A DNA stretch of 27,819 bases from Stenotrophomonas maltophilia (GTDB lineage Bacteria > Pseudomonadota > Gammaproteobacteria > Xanthomonadales > Xanthomonadaceae). The notes under the pieces were generated by a model that saw only the letters and a list, made by a program, of their open reading frames with translations, was not told the DNA's origin and did no database searches. Numbering within the stretch: the stretch's first letter is position 1; each line of letters opens with the position of its first letter. A program made the translations under genes and the position numbers. The stretch is from positions 183,727-211,545 of the forward strand of contig DEZI01000005.1 of assembly GCA_002364755.1 (NCBI GenBank), given 5' to 3'. This document shows, in pieces, positions 25,554-27,819 of this stretch.

Positions 25554-25612
25554 AGCCGAGCCCATGCTCGGCTGCTTTTACATCGACCAGCCGAGCATGG
25601 GCTCGGCTCTAC
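25550..25612. repeat. SMAG dimer supplying two stop codons
   Basis: Two GTAG elements in inverted orientation (25550-25575 and 25588-25612), each with a palindrome based on GCCGAGCCCATGCTCGGC, are separated by 12 bases. The TAG in each GTAG head is the in-frame stop of the gene entering from that side (25553 on plus, 25609 on minus). Confidence 0.88.
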
Positions 25613-25971
25613 AGCGGTGCCGGCACGACCTGCTGCTGGCCATCGCTGTACATCATCATGATTTTCTCGCCGCGGCAGGGCAGCACGACCACCGGCCGCC
25701 ACGGATCGTCCTTGGGCGAGGTGGCCTTGGCCGTCACAGTACAGCCGCTGTCCTTGATGCCGCAGCGGCGGATGGCGACCTGCAGTGTGCAATCGGCGGA
25801 GTGGTAATCGACGCCGGGGGAGTGGAACAGGGTTTCGCCCGGGATGCTGTAGCGGATCCGGATCTGGTTTGCGCCGCGCGGGCTCACTTCGACCGGCTGC
25901 ACCGAGGCCCTGCGGTAATCGCCTTCCAGTGGTTCGGCTGCGCAGGCCAGCAGCGGAACCAGGGTTGCCAT
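25609..25971 (-). CDS. Small exported protein of unknown function
   Basis: A 120-residue protein beginning MATLVPLLACAAEPLEGDYRR. The hydrophobic start followed by LLAC-A suggests a short lipoprotein or secretion signal, although the n-region is poor in positive charge. Starts at 25977 (ATG) or 25980 (GTG) are also possible; I prefer 25971 because AGGG lies about 8 bases upstream. The rest looks like a small beta-rich domain with four cysteines (ADCTL, RRCGIKDSGC, LPCRG). The family is not recognised. It follows the lpdA terminator and stops at the TAG of a SMAG element. Confidence 0.65.
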   Translation of the reverse strand: MATLVPLLACAAEPLEGDYRRASVQPVEVSPRGANQIRIRYSIPGETLFHSPGVDYHSADCTLQVAIRRCGIKDSGCTVTAKATSPKDDPWRPVVVLPCRGEKIMMMYSDGQQQVVPAPL

Positions 25972-26041
25972 CAACATCACCCTGCGGTGCGCGACGTGCG
26001 GGCGAGGAGAGTCGAGCGCACGTGGCGCTGATGCAGGCAAC

Positions 26042-26068
26042 AAAAAACCCCGCCGAAGCGGGGTTTTT
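26042..26068 (-). terminator. Intrinsic terminator of the sucB-lpdA operon
   Basis: A perfect 11-bp palindrome, AAAAACCCCGC/GCGGGGTTTTT, with a CGAA loop. On the minus strand it ends in a T run and lies about 50 bases after the lpdA stop. Confidence 0.92.
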
Positions 26069-26117
26069 CGTCTGCAGGCGAGTGCCGGCCAACGGTCGGC
26101 ACCTGCCATGATGCAGA

Positions 26118-27554
26118 TCAGTTCGCCTTGTGGATGGCGCGCTTGCTGACCGCCATCGCCGCGTCGTGGACCACTTCCGACAGCGACGGGTGGGCGTGGC
26201 AGATGCGGGCCAGGTCATCGGCCGAGCCACTGAACTCCATGGTCAGCACACCTTCGTGCACCAGCTCGGAGACATTGGCGCCGACCAGGTGCATGCCGAG
26301 GATGCGATCGGTCTCGGCGTGGGCCAGGATCTTCACGAAGCCTGCCGGTTCGATCATCGCCACGGCACGGCCGTTGGCGGCGAACGGGAAGCTGCCGGCC
26401 TTGTACGGAATGCCCTCGGCCTTCAGCTGCGCTTCGGTCTTGCCGACCCATGCCAGTTCCGGCTCGGTGTAGATGACCCACGGGATGGTGTCGAAGTTGA
26501 CGTGGCCCGGCAGGCCGGCGATCAGTTCGGCAACCGCGATGCCTTCCTCAAAGCCCTTGTGCGCCAGCATCGGGCCGCGCACGCAGTCACCGACCGCCCA
26601 GACGCCGTTGACGCCGGTGTGGCAGTGCGCGTCGACTTCGATCTGGCCACGCTCGTTGACCTTGACGCCGGTGCCTTCGGCCAGCAGGCCCTTGGTGGCG
26701 GCGCGACGGCCGACGGCCACCAGCAGCTTGTCCACGGTCAGAGTCTTCTCGCCTTCGCTGTCGGTGTAGGTGACAACGACTTCCTTCTTCTTGCCCTTGC
26801 CGGTGATCTCGGTCTTGGAGACCTTGGCGCCGAGGCGGATGTCCAGGCCCTGCTTCTTGAATTCCTTGGCAGCGGTCTTGGCCACTTCGGCATCGGCCAC
26901 GGCCAGGAACTCCGGCAGTGCTTCCAGGATGGTGACTTCAGCGCCGAGGCGCTTCCACACGCTGCCCAGTTCCAGGCCGATGACGCCGGCGCCGATCACG
27001 GCCAGGCGGTTCGGCACTTCGGTGAAGTCCAGGCCGCCGACGTTGTCGACGATGGTGTCGCCGTCGAACTTGGCGAACGGCAGTTCGATCGAATCCGAAC
27101 CGGCGGCGATGATGACGTTGGTGCCCTTCAGCTCGACCTCCGAACCGTCGTGCTGCTTCACCTTGACCACGTTGCCCGGCTGCAGTTCACCGAAACCGTA
27201 GTAGGTGGCGACCTTGTTGGCCTTGAACAGCATGGCGATGCCGCCGGTGAACTGCTTGACGATCTTGTCCTTGCGGCCAACCATCGCTTCGACGTCGATC
27301 TTGGCATCCTTGAAGCTGATGCCGTGGTCGCCAAAGATGTGGCCCATGTTCCAGAACTGGCGCGAGGAATCCAGCAGCGCCTTGGACGGGATGCAGCCCA
27401 CGCGCAGGCAGGTGCCGCCCAGGGCCGGCTTGCCGTCCTTGCCCAGCGCTGCGTCGATGCAGGCGGTCTTCAGGCCCAGCTGTGCCGCGCGGATGGCAGC
27501 GTGGTAACCGGCCGGGCCGGCACCGATGACGACGACGTCGAATTGTTCAGCCAT
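26118..27554 (-). CDS. lpdA: Dihydrolipoyl dehydrogenase (E3)
   Basis: A 478-residue flavoprotein disulfide reductase. It reoxidises the dihydrolipoyl arm of E2 with NAD+, as E3 of the 2-oxoglutarate dehydrogenase complex. The FAD motif GAGPAGYHAA is at 11-20. The redox pair is GGTCLRVGCIPSK with Cys49 and Cys54. The NAD motif VIGAGVIGLELGSVW lies near 185. The second FAD segment is GVWAVGDCVRGPMLAHKG. The catalytic His-Glu pair is in AHPSLSE near the C-terminus. The Arg after CL replaces the more usual Asn (CLNVGC). It lies downstream of sucB on the same strand, and AAGGA precedes the ATG. The E1 fusion at 12587 might also use this E3, which is inference. Confidence 0.96.
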   Translation of the reverse strand: MAEQFDVVVIGAGPAGYHAAIRAAQLGLKTACIDAALGKDGKPALGGTCLRVGCIPSKALLDSSRQFWNMGHIFGDHGISFKDAKIDVEAMVGRKDKIVKQFTGGIAMLFKANKVATYYGFGELQPGNVVKVKQHDGSEVELKGTNVIIAAGSDSIELPFAKFDGDTIVDNVGGLDFTEVPNRLAVIGAGVIGLELGSVWKRLGAEVTILEALPEFLAVADAEVAKTAAKEFKKQGLDIRLGAKVSKTEITGKGKKKEVVVTYTDSEGEKTLTVDKLLVAVGRRAATKGLLAEGTGVKVNERGQIEVDAHCHTGVNGVWAVGDCVRGPMLAHKGFEEGIAVAELIAGLPGHVNFDTIPWVIYTEPELAWVGKTEAQLKAEGIPYKAGSFPFAANGRAVAMIEPAGFVKILAHAETDRILGMHLVGANVSELVHEGVLTMEFSGSADDLARICHAHPSLSEVVHDAAMAVSKRAIHKAN

Positions 27555-27582
27555 TGAAATAGTCCTTGTTGCTATACCAGAA

Positions 27583-27606
27583 CCCCTCCGCGCAGGCGCG
27601 GAGGGG
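27583..27606 (-). other. Hairpin between sucB and lpdA
   Basis: CCCCTCCGCG/CGCGGAGGGG forms a perfect 10-bp stem with a 4-base loop, in the 63-base gap between the sucB stop and the lpdA start. With only two T after it, it is more likely an mRNA stabiliser or attenuating structure than a full terminator. Confidence 0.6.
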
Positions 27607-27617
27607 CGGGAGGTCTC

Positions 27618-27819
27618 TTACAGGCCGAACAGCATGCGGCCCGGGTTTTCCAGCTGGTTCTTGATGTCCACCAGGAACTGCACCGAATCCTTGCCATCGA
27701 TGATGCGATGGTCGTAGGACAGGGCCAGGTACATCATCGGCGCGATCACGACCTGGCCGTTCTGGGCGATCGGACGCTCCTTGATGGCGTGCATGCCCAG
27801 GATGGCGCTCTGCGGCGGG
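27618..27819 (-). CDS. sucB: Dihydrolipoyl succinyltransferase (E2), 3' end only
   Basis: The last 66 or so codons of a gene that continues past the right edge of the window. They encode PPQSAILGMHAIKERP, then MMYLALSYDHRIIDGKDSVQ, and end LFGL. DHRxxDG is the catalytic motif of 2-oxoacid dehydrogenase acyltransferases, and the surrounding sequence closely matches the SucB (2-oxoglutarate dehydrogenase E2) C-terminus as I remember it from E. coli. E2 transfers the succinyl group to CoA. lpdA follows 63 bases downstream on the same strand. Confidence 0.93.
   Translation of the reverse strand, partial: PPQSAILGMHAIKERPIAQNGQVVIAPMMYLALSYDHRIIDGKDSVQFLVDIKNQLENPGRMLFGL

Overview
The window looks like a chromosomal segment of a Stenotrophomonas species, most likely the S. 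maltophilia complex. Evidence: very high GC with G/C-ending codons; xanthomonad-like protein sequences; and repeated palindromes headed by GTAG (GTAG-AGCC-type repeats), which match the SMAG family of REP elements I know from S. maltophilia. No tRNA, rRNA, IS element, prophage, CRISPR or integration site is visible. There is no gene-free stretch longer than about 270 bases. Bases 1-153 hold no gene I can support, only a hexamer microsatellite and a REP-like hairpin.

Layout. 154-1536 (minus): an ECF41-type sigma factor with a fused C-terminal SnoaL-like domain and an AhpD-like carboxymuconolactone decarboxylase, each preceded by a matching TGTCACG-N16-CGTC promoter. 1692-3209 (plus): class I fumarase behind a G-rich promoter region, with a strong terminator. 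3328-4341 (plus): a cysteine-rich lipoprotein and a GST. A cluster of four SMAG repeats separates these from a minus-strand group (4489-6592): DUF456 membrane protein, outer-membrane phospholipase A, and an ArsC whose start overlaps the phospholipase stop. 6827-7036 is a cold-shock protein with a long leader. It faces a glycine-zipper lipoprotein and a membrane-anchored cytochrome c'-like protein (minus). 8271-9086 is tcdA, possibly leaderless; it converges on tatD and a small hydrophobic protein (minus). 10271-12518 (plus) carries a YcfJ-like glycine-zipper protein, a GNAT acetyltransferase and a second GST. 12587-16813 (plus) is a coupled pair: a fused E1 alpha/beta 2-oxoacid dehydrogenase and an asparagine synthase. 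16879-17439 is an FMN reductase. 17707-19137 is dnaB, behind a branched repeat and a cluster of DnaA-box-like sites. 19292-24901 is a 1869-residue modular autotransporter. Two small overlapping genes follow. A SMAG dimer supplies their stop codon and that of the convergent gene at 25609-25971. The window closes with lpdA and the 3' end of sucB (minus), the E3 and E2 parts of the 2-oxoglutarate dehydrogenase complex.

The genes mostly form independent short units of core metabolism (fumarase, OGDH E2/E3), replication (DnaB), envelope proteins and stress or redox enzymes. I see no large dedicated new system. The items most worth a second look are the ECF41 regulon with its duplicated promoter, the E1-AsnB pair with no E2 beside it, the dnaB control region, the tandemly duplicated domain block in the autotransporter, and the SMAG dimer that ends two convergent genes.
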